From: Thermothelomyces thermophilus ATCC 42464
Taxonomy: Eukaryota > Ascomycota > Sordariomycetes > Sordariales > Chaetomiaceae
Direction of reading: 5' to 3'
Length of the DNA: 64,000 nucleotides
NCBI RefSeq assembly: GCF_000226095.1
Contig: NC_016475.1
Span: forward strand, 2,108,001 to 2,172,000
The notes beneath the pieces are model-generated. The model ran no database searches, had not been told where the DNA came from, and saw only the letters and a program-made list of their open reading frames with translations. Position 1 is the stretch's first letter. The number at the start of each line of letters is the position of its first letter. The position numbers were made by a program, and so were the translations under genes. Below, in pieces: positions 20,438-31,943 of the stretch.

Positions 20438-22205
20438 CAATTCCCGGCAACAGTGATTCCCTTCTTTTTTTCCCCTCTCGGTGGGGTGGAAGGTGGAATG
20501 TGCAATTTCACATGATAAGTTACTCAGGGTTTCATATTCTTCTTTTTTTTCTTCGCTCTCGTAAGAGGAGGGAGAACCCCAATCCATTCTTGCGCTCGTG
20601 ATACAAGGCTCGTGCCTTGTTTTGAAGATCCTTCATGAGACTCTTGGAGAAGGCGTGGAGAGGCGTTTTAACATTCTTTCAATACCGAGCGTGGATCATG
20701 GAACTCGACCGAACGTGACCAAACCGAGGAGGCACCGGAACCACGGAACAGGCAGGGGAAACGGCAAAGACCTCCAGAGGGATGTGCACGCGGACGCAAA
20801 CGCCGATATCTGCAACCCCTTGCCAGTCTCCCTTCCTCCACCGGTTACGAGTCACTGAATCGTCGCATGCGCTTTCAGACCGCTGCCTTCTGAAACATTG
20901 GAATGAGTCTGTGGTTGAGGTCCAGACGGGCCGGGAGCACGCTTGCAATTGGGACCTGACTCGCCCGGTCTTAAACAAATTTCCACATGCTTTTGAACCC
21001 CGGCCTAAAGCCAGCTCGGGCGAGTCTCTACCGATATCAGCGCACCCCCTGCCTGGATAACCTGGACAAGATTACAACCGAGGTAGCCTTCGGCGTGGGT
21101 TGCAGTCTAGCTAAGCAGCACGTATGGTCAAGCTCCTCATGTCAAGTGACCGAACAGAGAGCAGGCGTTCGGTCGTGTAGCACGAGATCGGCAGAGTCTA
21201 GACAGCCAACGACCCAAAGGTGCTTTTAACGTGCAGTATCATCCCGAGACAATCCCAATTGTCAGGGGCAGCGTCCGGAGGTTACATATCACCCCTGACT
21301 GCGCTGGATCGAGCGAAATCTGATGGAGACGAGACATCAAGGGGCAGAAAACAGGACAATTGGTTTCCTGCGATGAGAAAACGTCTGGGCTGTGACCCGA
21401 CTGACTCTTAATGACGTGAAGGAATTGGGTTGTGGGTGCAAAGCGACGATCAAGAAATGTCTTGATTTCGGGAGAAGTTCGAGACTCTAAGAAGCGGAGT
21501 CCTTGGGGGGGTTATGTGCGGGGTTCTGAAATGGTGGGGTCTGGTGGCTTTGGCTTCCTGTGACCATACCGAATCCCGTCCCCCGCAAAAAACCCACCAA
21601 TGGACAGAGCCGAGGTCCTTACAGATTGCACCCTGCGGGAGTGCCGCTTTCAGCCAGAAAAAAAATTATGCCGGGAAACAGGCACGCTGCAACAAATCAC
21701 TGGTTTAGCGAGACGCCCTGCCTGGACTGCGTTGAAAAAAAAAGACCATGGCCGCCGCCGCATTGAGCGCGCAAGCGAATTGGAGAGCACTGGTTCCTCG
21801 AGCCGTTTCGCTTGGAGCCATTGTTCCGTGGAAACCGCCAGCGCCACTCCAAGCGTCGCAGCGGAGTAACACCCGGGGAAGCTGCATGAGATCGAAGGTT
21901 GCCTTCTCTGGGGCGACCCATCACAATCGCTGTACGAGTAGCTAGGGCCACCCCCCCCCCCGGGAATGACGTACCCCCCTCCTATTGTCATCCTCCCCGA
22001 TTCTGACCCCAGGCCTCCCCCCCAAGCCCCGCGCCGGCATCCTTTATCAGTGCTACGCCGTCCGCAGTCGCGACCACCCTCTGTCCTGAATCGAATCCAA
22101 AACCAACACTTCCAACAACCACACCATCGCCCTTTCCAATCCAGCAGTCGCCATCCACTCATCTACGCATCCAAAGCAGCAACACCAACACACAACCAAC
22201 GCATC
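20438..22205. other. Intergenic: promoter of glycerol kinase
   Basis: 1.8 kb without a recognised gene. The last 250 bp before the glycerol kinase ATG are very C-rich (C11 at about 21951-21961, many CCACC/CAACC), as in highly expressed fungal promoters. Confidence 0.5.
20465..20471 (+). terminator. Pol III terminator of tRNA-Lys
   Basis: Run of seven T 28 bases past the end of the tRNA. Confidence 0.6.
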
Positions 22206-22732
22206 ATGGTTCAAGCCAGGGAACCAAATTCGGTCCGCTTCGAGGACACGCTCATAGACGGCGGTCCAAGTCTCAACCTAGATGGTCTCTTGATGAAGCC
22301 CACTGCCGCAACACCGAGGCGACTCCCGGACATCACAGCCAACCTCGATACGCACCAGGAGGCACACCTCCCGCAGGGGATTCGCGAGACGGACGAGGAG
22401 AAAAGGCAGCACTGGTTCGTCGGCAGCATCGACCAGGGCACCACGTCGTCGCGTTTTCTCATCTTCAACGGCGAGGGCGAACCCGTTGCGAGCCACCAAA
22501 TAGAGTTTGAGAATCTGTACCCCAAGTCAGGGTATGTATGCCCGGCTGCTACTCCGGCTCCGCCTCCTTCTCCACCTTGGCTGCGGAGTTGCTGCACCAC
22601 GACGGACGCTAACAAAGTCAATTCAGATGGCACGAACACGATCCTCACGTGCTTGTCAGCTCGGTCGAGGAGTGTATTGAAGGGGCGATGCGCAAGTTTG
22701 TCGATCTGGGCTACTCCAAGTCGGACATCCGG

Positions 22733-22767
<35 letters not shown>

Positions 22768-24123
22768 AGTGTGGGACAGCGTCACCGGCGAGCCCCTGCA
22801 CAATGCCATCGTCTGGCCAGACACGCGGACGAGCGCCCTCGTGCGCGAACTCAAGGCGCGCGAGGGTGCCGACGGCCTGACAGAGCTCTGCGGTCTCCCA
22901 TTGTCGACGTACCCCAGCAGCGTCAAGCTCCTCTGGCTCATCCAGAACGTTGACGCGGTCAAACAAGCCTACGAGCAGGGCCGTCTTGCCTTCGGCACCG
23001 TCGACTCCTGGCTCATCTACAGGCTCAACGGCGGCGCAAAGGCCGAGAGGCCGGTGCACGTCACGGACAGCACCAACGCCAGTCGGACCATGTTTGTCAA
23101 CATCCGCACCTTGCAGTACGACGACAAGCTCCTGGCTTTCTTCGGCATCGACAAGGCAAAGGTCCAGCTCCCCAAGATCGTGCCGTCGTCAGATCCCGAA
23201 TGCTTTGGCAAGGTCGCCAGCGGCCCACTGGAGAACGTCCCCATCGCCGGCTGTTTGGGCGACCAATCCAGCGCCCTGGTCGGCCAGTGCGGCTTCAGTC
23301 CCGGGCAGGCGAAGAATACGTACGGCACGGGATGCTTCCTCTTGTACAACGTTGGAACCGAGCCCGTCATCTCCAAATACGGCCTGCTCGCTACCGTGGC
23401 CTACGACTTTGGCCGTGGCCGAAAGCCAGTGTACGCCCTCGAGGGTAGCATCGCCGTCGCCGGCTCCGGCGTCAAGTTTCTGATGGACAACCTCGGCTTC
23501 ATCAAGAATTCGAGCGAAATTTCGGCGCTGGCAGAATCGGTGCCCGACAACGGCGGCGTCGTCTTTGTCACAGCCTTCAGCGGGCTTTTTGCCCCCTACT
23601 GGATTGACGACGCAAAGGGGACACTCTGTAAGCTCTCCTTTTTGTTTTGTTTTTTTTCTCTCCACTCCTGTGAAGATCTTGAAAGAACTAACAGTTTCTA
23701 TCAGTCGGTATTACCCACCACACAAACAAGGGACACATTGCTCGCGCCACCCTCGAAGCCACCTGTTACCAGACCCGCGCTATCTTGGAGGCCATGGAGA
23801 AGGATTCGAATCACAAGCTCGAGTCGCTCGCCGTCGACGGCGGCCTCTCCAACTCGGACCTGTGCATGCAGACCCAGGCCGACATTACGGGCATCCCTGT
23901 GGACCGTCCGCGGATGCGCGAAACCACAGCGCTGGGTGCCGCCATCGCTGCGGGCCTCGCTACTGGTGTCTGGAGGGAACTGGAAGATCTCAAGCAGGTC
24001 AACCGGAATGGGCGCAAGGTCTTCTACCCACAGATGGAGAGGGCCAAGGCCGAGAAGATGTTCAAGAAATGGGAGCAGGCCGTGGAGATGAGCAGGGGTT
24101 GGTGCCAAGATCAAGATCAGTGA
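22206..24123 (+). CDS. Glycerol kinase (FGGY family)
   Basis: Phosphorylates glycerol to sn-glycerol-3-phosphate, feeding glycolysis via the FAD-dependent dehydrogenase and phospholipid synthesis. Three exons, 22206-22531, 22627-23627 and 23705-24123 (introns 95 and 77 bp), give 581 aa. The N-terminal FGGY domain begins at SIDQGTTSSRF (D76 and the phosphate loop after it). Glycerol-site motifs WHEHDP (restored by the first splice), TNQRETTVVWD and VWPDTRT are present; so are YGTGCFLLYNVG, EGSIAVAGSGVKFL, APYWIDDAKGTLFGIT (across the second splice) and the ATP-site VDGGLSNSDLCMQ. About 73 residues precede the domain, far more than in bacterial GlpK; this extension lacks an obvious targeting peptide and is rich in Asp, Leu, Pro and Arg. 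Its gene is convergent with the GDP-mannose pyrophosphorylase gene. Orthologous to yeast Gut1 by family; the gene name in this species is unknown. Confidence 0.95.
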
Positions 24124-25931
24124 GCGTTGGGTGTGCTGCTATCCGACGATACTAGCAGGTTTGCTTGTTTTTTTTCCTTTTTTTCTCTCTCTTTTTCTCT
24201 CTCTTTTCTTCACGACCATGATGACATGTAGCGGGCCTGGCGTTGGTTTGGGGTATGTTTTCTTCGTTAGTTTCTGGTGCGTGGGTTCTTGGCTGGCATG
24301 TCTTGATACCCCAGTTACTTACCTTTTTTTTGAAGTCACGCCTTGGCGATTGGGTGGAAGACAAGGCTTGGGAAATGTACGGATGTACAGTACACACATA
24401 CGTAATGGGATACACATAATGCATAATCAGCGTTACTTGTAACATTTGCACTTCTTAGGTCATGGGCGTGACTGGAATACAGTCAGTCTTGGATCGTTCA
24501 GATTCTGGCGCCTCACATTGTACGTTGCCGCTTTAGTGGTCAGATTGAGCAGTGGTTATTCCGCCCTGAGCGACCTCAGTTTGCTACATTGCTACGGATG
24601 TATGTACATCCGTATATTCCTAGTGTCAGTTCTAGAAGTGGAGACCTGTACGATATCTCTGTGGCCGCACCATGTTCGTGTATGTATGTACATAGCGCTA
24701 CTCAGGGGTAAGGGGTAAAGCCGCCCCTGGACGAGAGGAGGGAAAGAGGGGAGAGAGGAGGAAGAGGAAGTGCCGGGCTACACTAGCCCAAGGAACCAGG
24801 CACTAGCGGCTACCCTTGTGCTTAAACGGTCGGAGCTTCTCGTTCTGATCTCGGGTGCGATCGCTCCATCCGGTAACAAGTAAACATGTTTGTTGAGGAC
24901 GACGCCTCCCCAATCAGCCACCTCTCAGGACAAGCCCTCCCCACACCTGCTCCTCCTCCTGGTATCTCAGTGTTGATATACTTTGTTTTAACCTCCTGCA
25001 AGGGATGTTGGGCCCGCCAATGACGAACATATCGGCGGGATGGATAGGTTCGCTGTCTATGGAAAGGCGCAGTCTTCCTGGTCTTCCTATGCCCAAAGGA
25101 AAGAGCAGGGAGAGGCAGCGGAGTCTGTGGAGTGGTTGACCTCGGGCCTTGCTGCCGAAATTGCTATCCACCGGACCGGTCCTTGCCTCTTCCCGTCTGC
25201 GTTTGCCCGTCTGCGTTTGAGGAGCTTGCTCCGTCGTCATCCATCGTTCCCTTGTTTAGCACCGAGACGATCCGTTGGGTCCATGTGTGACGTTTATTGC
25301 GCTACGAGAGTTTCTCCCATGTCAGCGCCGAGCTTGAAATGCCTCCTGACCGCCGCTCCCATTGCCAGACCTTTTTCCCCAGCCAGTCTCCCATGACCGA
25401 TGTGGACTGCATGCAGGTGGTCATAAACCTCACTCATATAGGCACTCGACCCGCTCTACTCCTCGATGCACCCGTCCCAATAAAAACAGCTCGCACACAT
25501 TATGAACGCCTATACCCATCTTTCCTGAAACGTCACCCCATCGACAGAAGAAGGGGGGGAAACTGAGCCACGACGTCCGCATCGTCCTATGTAGGGACAG
25601 ACACGGTTGCTCAGCTCTCGGCGCCAGGTCAGTCGTGGAACTGGGTTTTGGCGTTGCTATGCCCCAGGTGTTGACAAAGACGAAAAGCGTTGTTCTCGGT
25701 GGAAGAGTTATTCCTTTGGGATTCCGTGTTCCGTCTCTCCAGCTTCGTCCGGAATTAAGGATAAGGGGATCGCGGAAGTCAGATTTTTTTTGGTTTAGAA
25801 GCGAAAAAGCCGTTAGTATATCCCGAATTATGAATAAGATAAAAAAAAGGGTGAGACAGGAAGGCTCGGTGCCCCCCACCTCCCCCTCCCCAACCCCCCA
25901 AATTAAACAGGCAATCATGTAGCTGGTAGGT
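24124..25931. other. Convergent intergenic region
   Basis: 1.8 kb between two 3' ends. T/C-rich 3' UTR-like run at 24165-24215. A 14 bp exact tandem duplication (unit CCCGTCTGCGTTTG) lies at 25192-25219. ATGTATGTACAT-type words at about 24600 and 24680. No gene recognised. Confidence 0.5.
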
Positions 25932-27352
25932 TTACATGATGATGGCGGGCACGTCAACGTTGGACTTGATGGTCTTGTGCGGCAGGATGCTCCCGCCGTT
26001 GACGTAGACCTCGTCGCCGATGGTGACGTCGTCGCCCAGGACCGTCACGTTCTCGAGGCGCGCCCACTTGCCCACGGTGCTGTTCCAGCCGACGATGGTG
26101 CTCTTGACCCAGGCATGGTCCTTGACCTTGGACCCGGCCATCAGCACGCAGCGCTGCAGGCGGACGCCGTCGCCCACCACAACGTCCGGGCCGATGGTCA
26201 CGTTCGGTCCTATCCTGCAGTTCTTGCCAATCTTGGCAGAGGGATCGATCAGGACGTTGCCGCCGTACACGTATGGCTCGGTGGACGGGGCGAGCAGCTT
26301 GGAGCCCTTCTTGGCGAGAGAAGAGAGATAGAGGCAGGTGCCGGTCAAGAAGTCCTTGGGCTGTCCGACATCCATCCAGTAGCCCTCCAGATCGAACGAG
26401 TGCAGCTGGCCGTCTGCCGCCATTGCGGGGAAGGTCTCCTGCTCGATAGAGGTGGGCCGGAGCTCGATGCGGTCGAGCACCGATGTGTTGAAGATGTACA
26501 TGCCGGCATTGATCCGGTTACCGACGAACTCGACCGGCTTCTCGACGAAGCGGTCGATGCGCGAGGGGTGGTTGGGCTTGTGGACAACGACGCCATATTT
26601 CGAAGGCTCCTCCACCTTGGTCACCACGATGGTGCCCTCGTCGCCGTGCGCCTTGTGGAAGGCAGCAAGCTCCTTCAGGGGGTACTCGCAGGTGATATCC
26701 GAGTTGAGCACGAAGAACGGGCTGTCGTCCTTTCTCAGGATGTTCTCGGCCAGCTTCAGGGGCCCGGCCGTGCCCAGGGGTTCGTTCTCGATCGAGATGG
26801 TAATGTTGATGCCGAACTGCTTCTCGTACTATATGTATCGCGTGGAAGGTGAGTACGTGTCTAATTCCTTGCGGCCCCCCTCCCCCCCACCCTTATTCTT
26901 CCTCCTTCTCGGCAGGGCGCTTGCGGGAGGGGACTAACTTCGGCGAGGTACTTCTCCATAATCTCAGGGCGGTAGTTCACGGCTAAGACAATATCGGTGA
27001 CGCCGGCGTCCGCCAGAGCCTCGATTTGGTGCAAGATCATGCGCTTATTGCCGAACTCGACCAGGGGTTTCGGCAGAGTCAGAGTCTGAACGAGTCCGGG
27101 GGAGGTTAGCCGTGTCGGCGAGCATGCAGCAAATGCAAACGAGAAGATGGGCCAATCGCTGCGGGGAGGTCGCGGGAGCGTGGAGGCCGGGGATGACGCG
27201 GCGGAGGACGTACGAGAGGGCGCAGGCGCGTGCCAAAGCCGCCGACAAGAATTAAGGCTGTATGGCGCGAAGCACGGTCAGTCAGCGTCAGGCCCGCGGC
27301 ACGCAGAAGAGCGGGTGGTTGGGTGAAGAATGGTGCACCACTTACCCTTCAT
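25932..27352 (-). CDS. mpg1: GDP-mannose pyrophosphorylase (mannose-1-phosphate guanylyltransferase)
   Basis: Makes GDP-mannose from mannose-1-phosphate and GTP, the donor for N- and O-glycans, GPI anchors and wall mannan; cytosolic. Four exons on the minus strand, 27346-27352, 27214-27257, 26939-27085 and 25932-26828, yield 364 aa, the usual length. The first exon is only 7 bp (ATG AAG G). The reconstructed N-terminus carries the nucleotidyltransferase signature [17 protein letters not shown] (residues 8-24) interrupted by intron 2; [12 protein letters not shown] and [17 protein letters not shown] follow. The C-terminal left-handed beta-helix shows hexapeptide repeats ([32 protein letters not shown]). 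Introns are 88, 128 and 110 bp. A 7 bp first exon is easily missed by gene finders, which would then start the protein inside. An essential gene in yeast (PSA1/VIG9). Confidence 0.95.
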
Positions 27353-27993
27353 TTTTGCTAATGTTGTTGAACGAGCGGGCTGGGCAAAATGGAGAATGAA
27401 GGAGCGTAAGAAGGTAGAGGAGGTAGAGGAGAGCAGGCAAGCGGACTCCGAGTGGCAGATATTAAGGGTAAGCGAAGGCAGGTAACTAATTAGCAGCGGC
27501 CCTGGGATATAAGTTATCGCAAAAGACCGGCACGAAAGTTGGAAGCCAAGGCCAGGTAGTCACGACTTGCTAAAAATGCGACGAAGAGAAAATGGTGAGG
27601 TACCCGATGCGATCACGAGATGTTGCAGCCGGAGGAGGTGGCAAGAAAGCGCAACGGTCCAGAAACGCGACGATAGGAGAAGGACACCTTTTGCTCAGGA
27701 GCCACACCCCCCTCACCTTGCTTCCAGGCTGTGTCGCGCAAGCTTAGCAGTGGTCTTTGACAGGGCTGCTATGTACTGTACAACTAGAGCAGGGAGTGTA
27801 AGAGGAGGGGGAGAGGTGGGGGGGGCGCGCCATCCGCTGGGCCACATGTCCCCTGCGCAGCCAATTGGCGTGCGCCATCTCTTCCATGGCGAGATTGGAT
27901 CGCACCGCAGCACCCAAGATCAGTGGATCCCATAGCCTCAGTCTTCCCACTCAGGGGTAATTCGTGAGCAGCTCATACTATGATATGATGGGT
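27353..27993. other. Promoter of the GDP-mannose pyrophosphorylase gene, left flank of a transposon
   Basis: 0.64 kb; purine-rich stretch at 27390-27440 (pyrimidine-rich on the gene's strand). No gene seen. Confidence 0.5.
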
Positions 27994-29296
27994 AAGTTTG
28001 ACCCCCTGCCTAGGTACCGACAGGGGGTCTATACAGAGGGCCCATATACACCACTCTCCTATTTACCTGCCAGAATCAAGATAACAAATATTACATTAAA
28101 CTACTATACAATTTACTAGTATTTAATATATATTCCATCTACATCGATTATAGCCTAGCAACGCTAAGGCATTAAGTCAAGGAGTTCTTTATAATAGTAC
28201 TCTAGTAGTTCGTTCTATACCTCCAAGACATATCTTCGTAGTTATTCGTACCTAGGATTATCCTCTAAGCTATACTTATCCTAAATCTAATCCTTTATCT
28301 AGTTCTAATAGGATTTAATAGGATTTAAATCAGGAGAGTATAGCGGCTAGTTAAGAACTCGAATTCCTCTTTCTTCTAAGTCCTTCCGTATTTCGAGAGC
28401 TACGTACCTAGGAGTAGAATCCTATATAAGAATAAGACGTTGATTAGGATCCTTATAAGAAAGTTAAATCTATCTATTAATGATTAGAACTATACGCTAA
28501 CGGTAAGAATTAGTATTAATAGTTCCCTAATCCTTTTCTTAGAAGATCCCTAGTCCTTTCCTAGAACTAGAGAAGCAGCCCTAGAATATCTAGCTTCTCT
28601 TCTGTTAATGGTTTTCGATAATACAAGTAGGATCTTATTTTTTACCTAGCTACCAAGTAATAAAGACTCTCTAGTAATAACTACTAAAAACCTAGGTCTC
28701 GTTAGTCTAGAGAATCTTACTTTATTACTTAGAGGTCTAGTTAAGATGTTCTTATACTTAGGCTAATCGAAGTTGTTAGTTCTTTTTAGAAATAGGAGGC
28801 TTTATCTAGGTAATATAACGTCAGAAGCTAAGACGGTAAAGTGCTTTCTTAATTACCTAGACTCTATATCGGTTCTCGAAAAGAGTCATTAATAGTTAAA
28901 GAAAAGGCATTCTTCTCCCCTTACGAGATCCGGTAATAAATGTAATAAGTTCTTTTTCTTCTTCTTCGGTTAGGGAACGTGGCTAATTAGAGCGTTTCGT
29001 AACTATTGTTATTCTAGAGCGAATGACGCCTCGGATTTGCATCTTTGTAAAGCCCGTCAGGGCTATAATCTCGGATAGACCTTTCTTGGCATTATAGTAA
29101 AGAGTATAAATATAGAGCTTATCCTCGTCGGTAAGATATTTTGTATAGGGGGAGTCTGTATTACGTGGTATCTTTAGATTTCCGAGAAGTCTGTAGAAAA
29201 ATTTTGTTAGGCCAATTGCTAGGAAAAATAGGTAGGAGTGACCTAAGAGGATTATCGGTAAGACCCCTGTCGGTACCTGGACAGGGGGTGAAACTT
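27994..29296 (-). mobile_element. Decayed Tc1/mariner-type DNA transposon, RIP-like damage
   Basis: About 1.3 kb of strikingly AT-rich DNA bounded by inverted repeats of about 37 bp: the left begins AAGTTTGACCCCCTGCC at 27994 and the right, read on the other strand, AAGTTTCACCCCCTGTCC from 29296; both continue AGGTACCGACAGGGG. A TA abuts the left repeat as expected for Tc1/mariner target choice; the right flank reads TT. The remnant transposase is on the minus strand: near 29000-29070 a helix-turn-helix-like stretch (ALTGFTKMQI), and near 28320-28350 a YSPDLNPI block typical of the third catalytic region. There the expected Trp before it is a stop (TGG to TAG) and the Glu after NPI is Lys (GAA to AAA), both G-to-A on the coding strand. 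About 370 bp (28070-28440) contain no TpG. No intact ORF remains; it should be inactive. Confidence 0.88.
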
Positions 29297-31110
29297 TGGC
29301 TCGCTACCATAGTACACCAGCTCGTAAGCAGCTCGTCAGGGGCATCCAAACGATCCAATGCCTCCCTGGCGGACCATAGTGTAGCACTTCTTTGTGATGG
29401 ATGCCCTTGTGAGAAGGCAGTCGTTGCAAAACCTTCTTCCCCATCATCGGCCTACACTACAAAAAAGGCCGGGAACAAAAGCGAGTCCTGTGCTGAAAAA
29501 CGTGCCCCCAGCAGCTTTTGGTTTCTTTGTGCGATTTCCGAAGTTGGCTCTCAATTACGAGGTTTCAATCATTCCATCCGCTTCGGGAAGAGACAACACC
29601 AACGGTGTTCCTCCCCACCCGACCGACATACTATGGTAAGGTGATTCTTTTCCCTGCTCAAAAACAAAGCAGCAACAGAACAGAAAATCAATAAATGGGA
29701 AATAATAAATGAAAAAGAAAGGGATGCCAAATGCTGATTGCCACTTTGCACACAGCAAACCGATCTGGTCTGCGAAGTAGTAGATATGGGTCACAAAAGG
29801 TGACGACGAACCACGACGCCAGATGATGTAAACGCTTGTCGCAAAGAGCCGACTCGGCGCAATCACAATCGCAACATGTTGTGTTGTCAAGGGGGAAGGG
29901 GCCGAGGTCTCACTTTATGAGACAGGAAAACGCGCGTCGCTCTCGGAGCCGCCAGGTGGGGGTTGGTTAGCCGGTGTGTCTCGGGCCGAACCGTTCAAAG
30001 AAGCCTTGTACACACTTCGTACCCAACACTGCTTCGTATGGTCATTTCGACAATCGAGACTCGCACATACACTGCAGTAACACGTGTGTCCGTGGTGCAG
30101 AACGGACCCGGGGCCAGTCTTTCTCGTCGTGGGAACCCAAGAGCTTGGAACAGACTACGGCTAAGCGATGGAGGGTTGGTTCAGGTGCCGGGGCGGCTTA
30201 CACCTGTCACACACCCATCCTCTCGCTGATCCCGCTCCGCCCATCCCGCGTCAACCCGCGGTTGGTCTTTCGGGACGCGGGTGTGCCGTGATGAGACGTA
30301 CTTACTGTTGGTCTCTAGTTATGTACGGAGGATGTACATATGTAGTTACCTACATCCTGTACCGGCACCTTACATACACTATTGCTGTGTGGTCATTGAT
30401 ATCTGCTTGCAGTGTGGCATGCCGTGATTGCGCGATGGGATCCTGACTCGATAGGTGCTTGCTACGGTCATTCGATACTTTCTTGTTGACTGATTGCACT
30501 AACCATCATTGACAGTGGCACGCGAAAGCCCCCGTTGAGCCAAAATAGAACATCAGCAGAGATATCACAGAACGGTCAAGTCCATAAGCAAAAGGTCTCG
30601 GAACCTCTCTGTCCAGTGTATTTCTCAAAGATAGCCTCCTCTGCTTCTTTTGAATACGCATCATCATAATCATCATCAGCATCATCATCATCAATCGTTG
30701 TCGTCGTGTCGTCATTCATCATCATGAAAGAACTCTCGGAAGTTGAGAGGAGAACGAATCCAAAGAACCCCCCCGTCTCTCGTCGCAGTCAAGACGATCC
30801 TTTTTTCCGACCTCTTCAAGCATCTCGCCCGTGAGCCAAACTCTGGTGACAGGGACTGAGTCAAACCGAGCCCCTCCCTCCCTCCGAAAAAAAAATATGT
30901 GGCATAAAACGCCGAGGCAGAAGGTGCATAAAAGCGCGGTTTGAGCGGCAAAGAAGCGCCAGCAATTGCCAACTGAGCCCTGGTTGTGCCCAGAAACGCC
31001 CAGCAGAGATGCAGTTCCGGGTTCCAGTTGGCTCAGCCCAAATCGGCCCCCCAATCCGGTCTATTCCTGCCCAATGGCCGAAATATCATGCCATCTCAAG
31101 GCTCCCGACC

Positions 31111-31149
<39 letters not shown>

Positions 31150-31943
31150 TGACTTGCATCGCCTCCTGTCCGACTGGTCCTGTAAAACCCAGCGGGTCCT
31201 GCGGGTTCCGAGGTGAGAAGCAAAAAGCCACGGCCATTCCCTGGTCTTCCCTAGTCTTCCCTCCGGAAGCAGAATAGGGAAGAGAAAGCCACCTAACAAG
31301 CTGGCCCGCGCCGAACAGGTCGGACGTGGTTATCATGGAGAGAAAACTCGTCAAAAAGCCAAAATGCCGAACTTTGTCTAAATGGCGTCGTAAGAGGTCG
31401 TCAATCATGTCGTGAGAATGCCGCAATGAAGCGCTGTCTCTGAAGAGCGTAGATGGGAAAAGATGAGAGAATAAAAATGGAGGGGAAAAAAAAAGGAAAG
31501 GGCGGAGAGAAAAGGGACAAGAAAACAAAAAGTCATGTCTTCATGCCCCAGCCCAGTCTCCATGTTTTCCGGTCCCCAAAAAAAAGGGGGGGATTGCATG
31601 CCACCAAAGGGGTATAATCCACGGCTCTTCTTCTCTCGATGTCTGTCTCGCCGCGTCGCCACGTTGCTGTGAAGCCTTCTCCGAGTTTTATGGTAAAAAA
31701 GACGAAAAAAAAAAGAAGAAGAAAAAAAAGCTTTGGCTTTTAAAAGGAGTCCTTGAGGGGCACGCTCCTGCTCTTCCGTTGATCGGGACCGGGACCGGGA
31801 CCCAGACAGAGATTCCAAGGAACGGCGACATCTCGAGACGGGTGTTGTTCGACGGATGAACCTCAGTCCCGGCTCGGGCTGGGTCCCCGGGCCACGTCAC
31901 ACACACACAGAAGGCAACGGCCACTCCACCCCCGTCCAGGCTC
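29297..31943. other. Intergenic, no gene recognised
   Basis: 2.6 kb to the right of the transposon. ORFs up to 167 codons look random. Contains an A35 homopolymer at 31113-31147 and TCATCA-type repeats at about 30660-30725. ATGTACATATGTA-like words at 30315-30345. Confidence 0.5.
31113..31147. repeat. A35 homopolymer
   Basis: Thirty-five consecutive A. No retroelement body or clear target-site duplication was recognised beside it, so it may be a plain microsatellite or an old poly(A) tail. Confidence 0.8.

Noticed and set aside
30845-31147. A35 tract as the tail of a SINE or processed copy, with GGTGAC as a possible target duplication
   Set aside because: The six-base match is too short and the sequence between shows no tRNA-like head or coding remnant.
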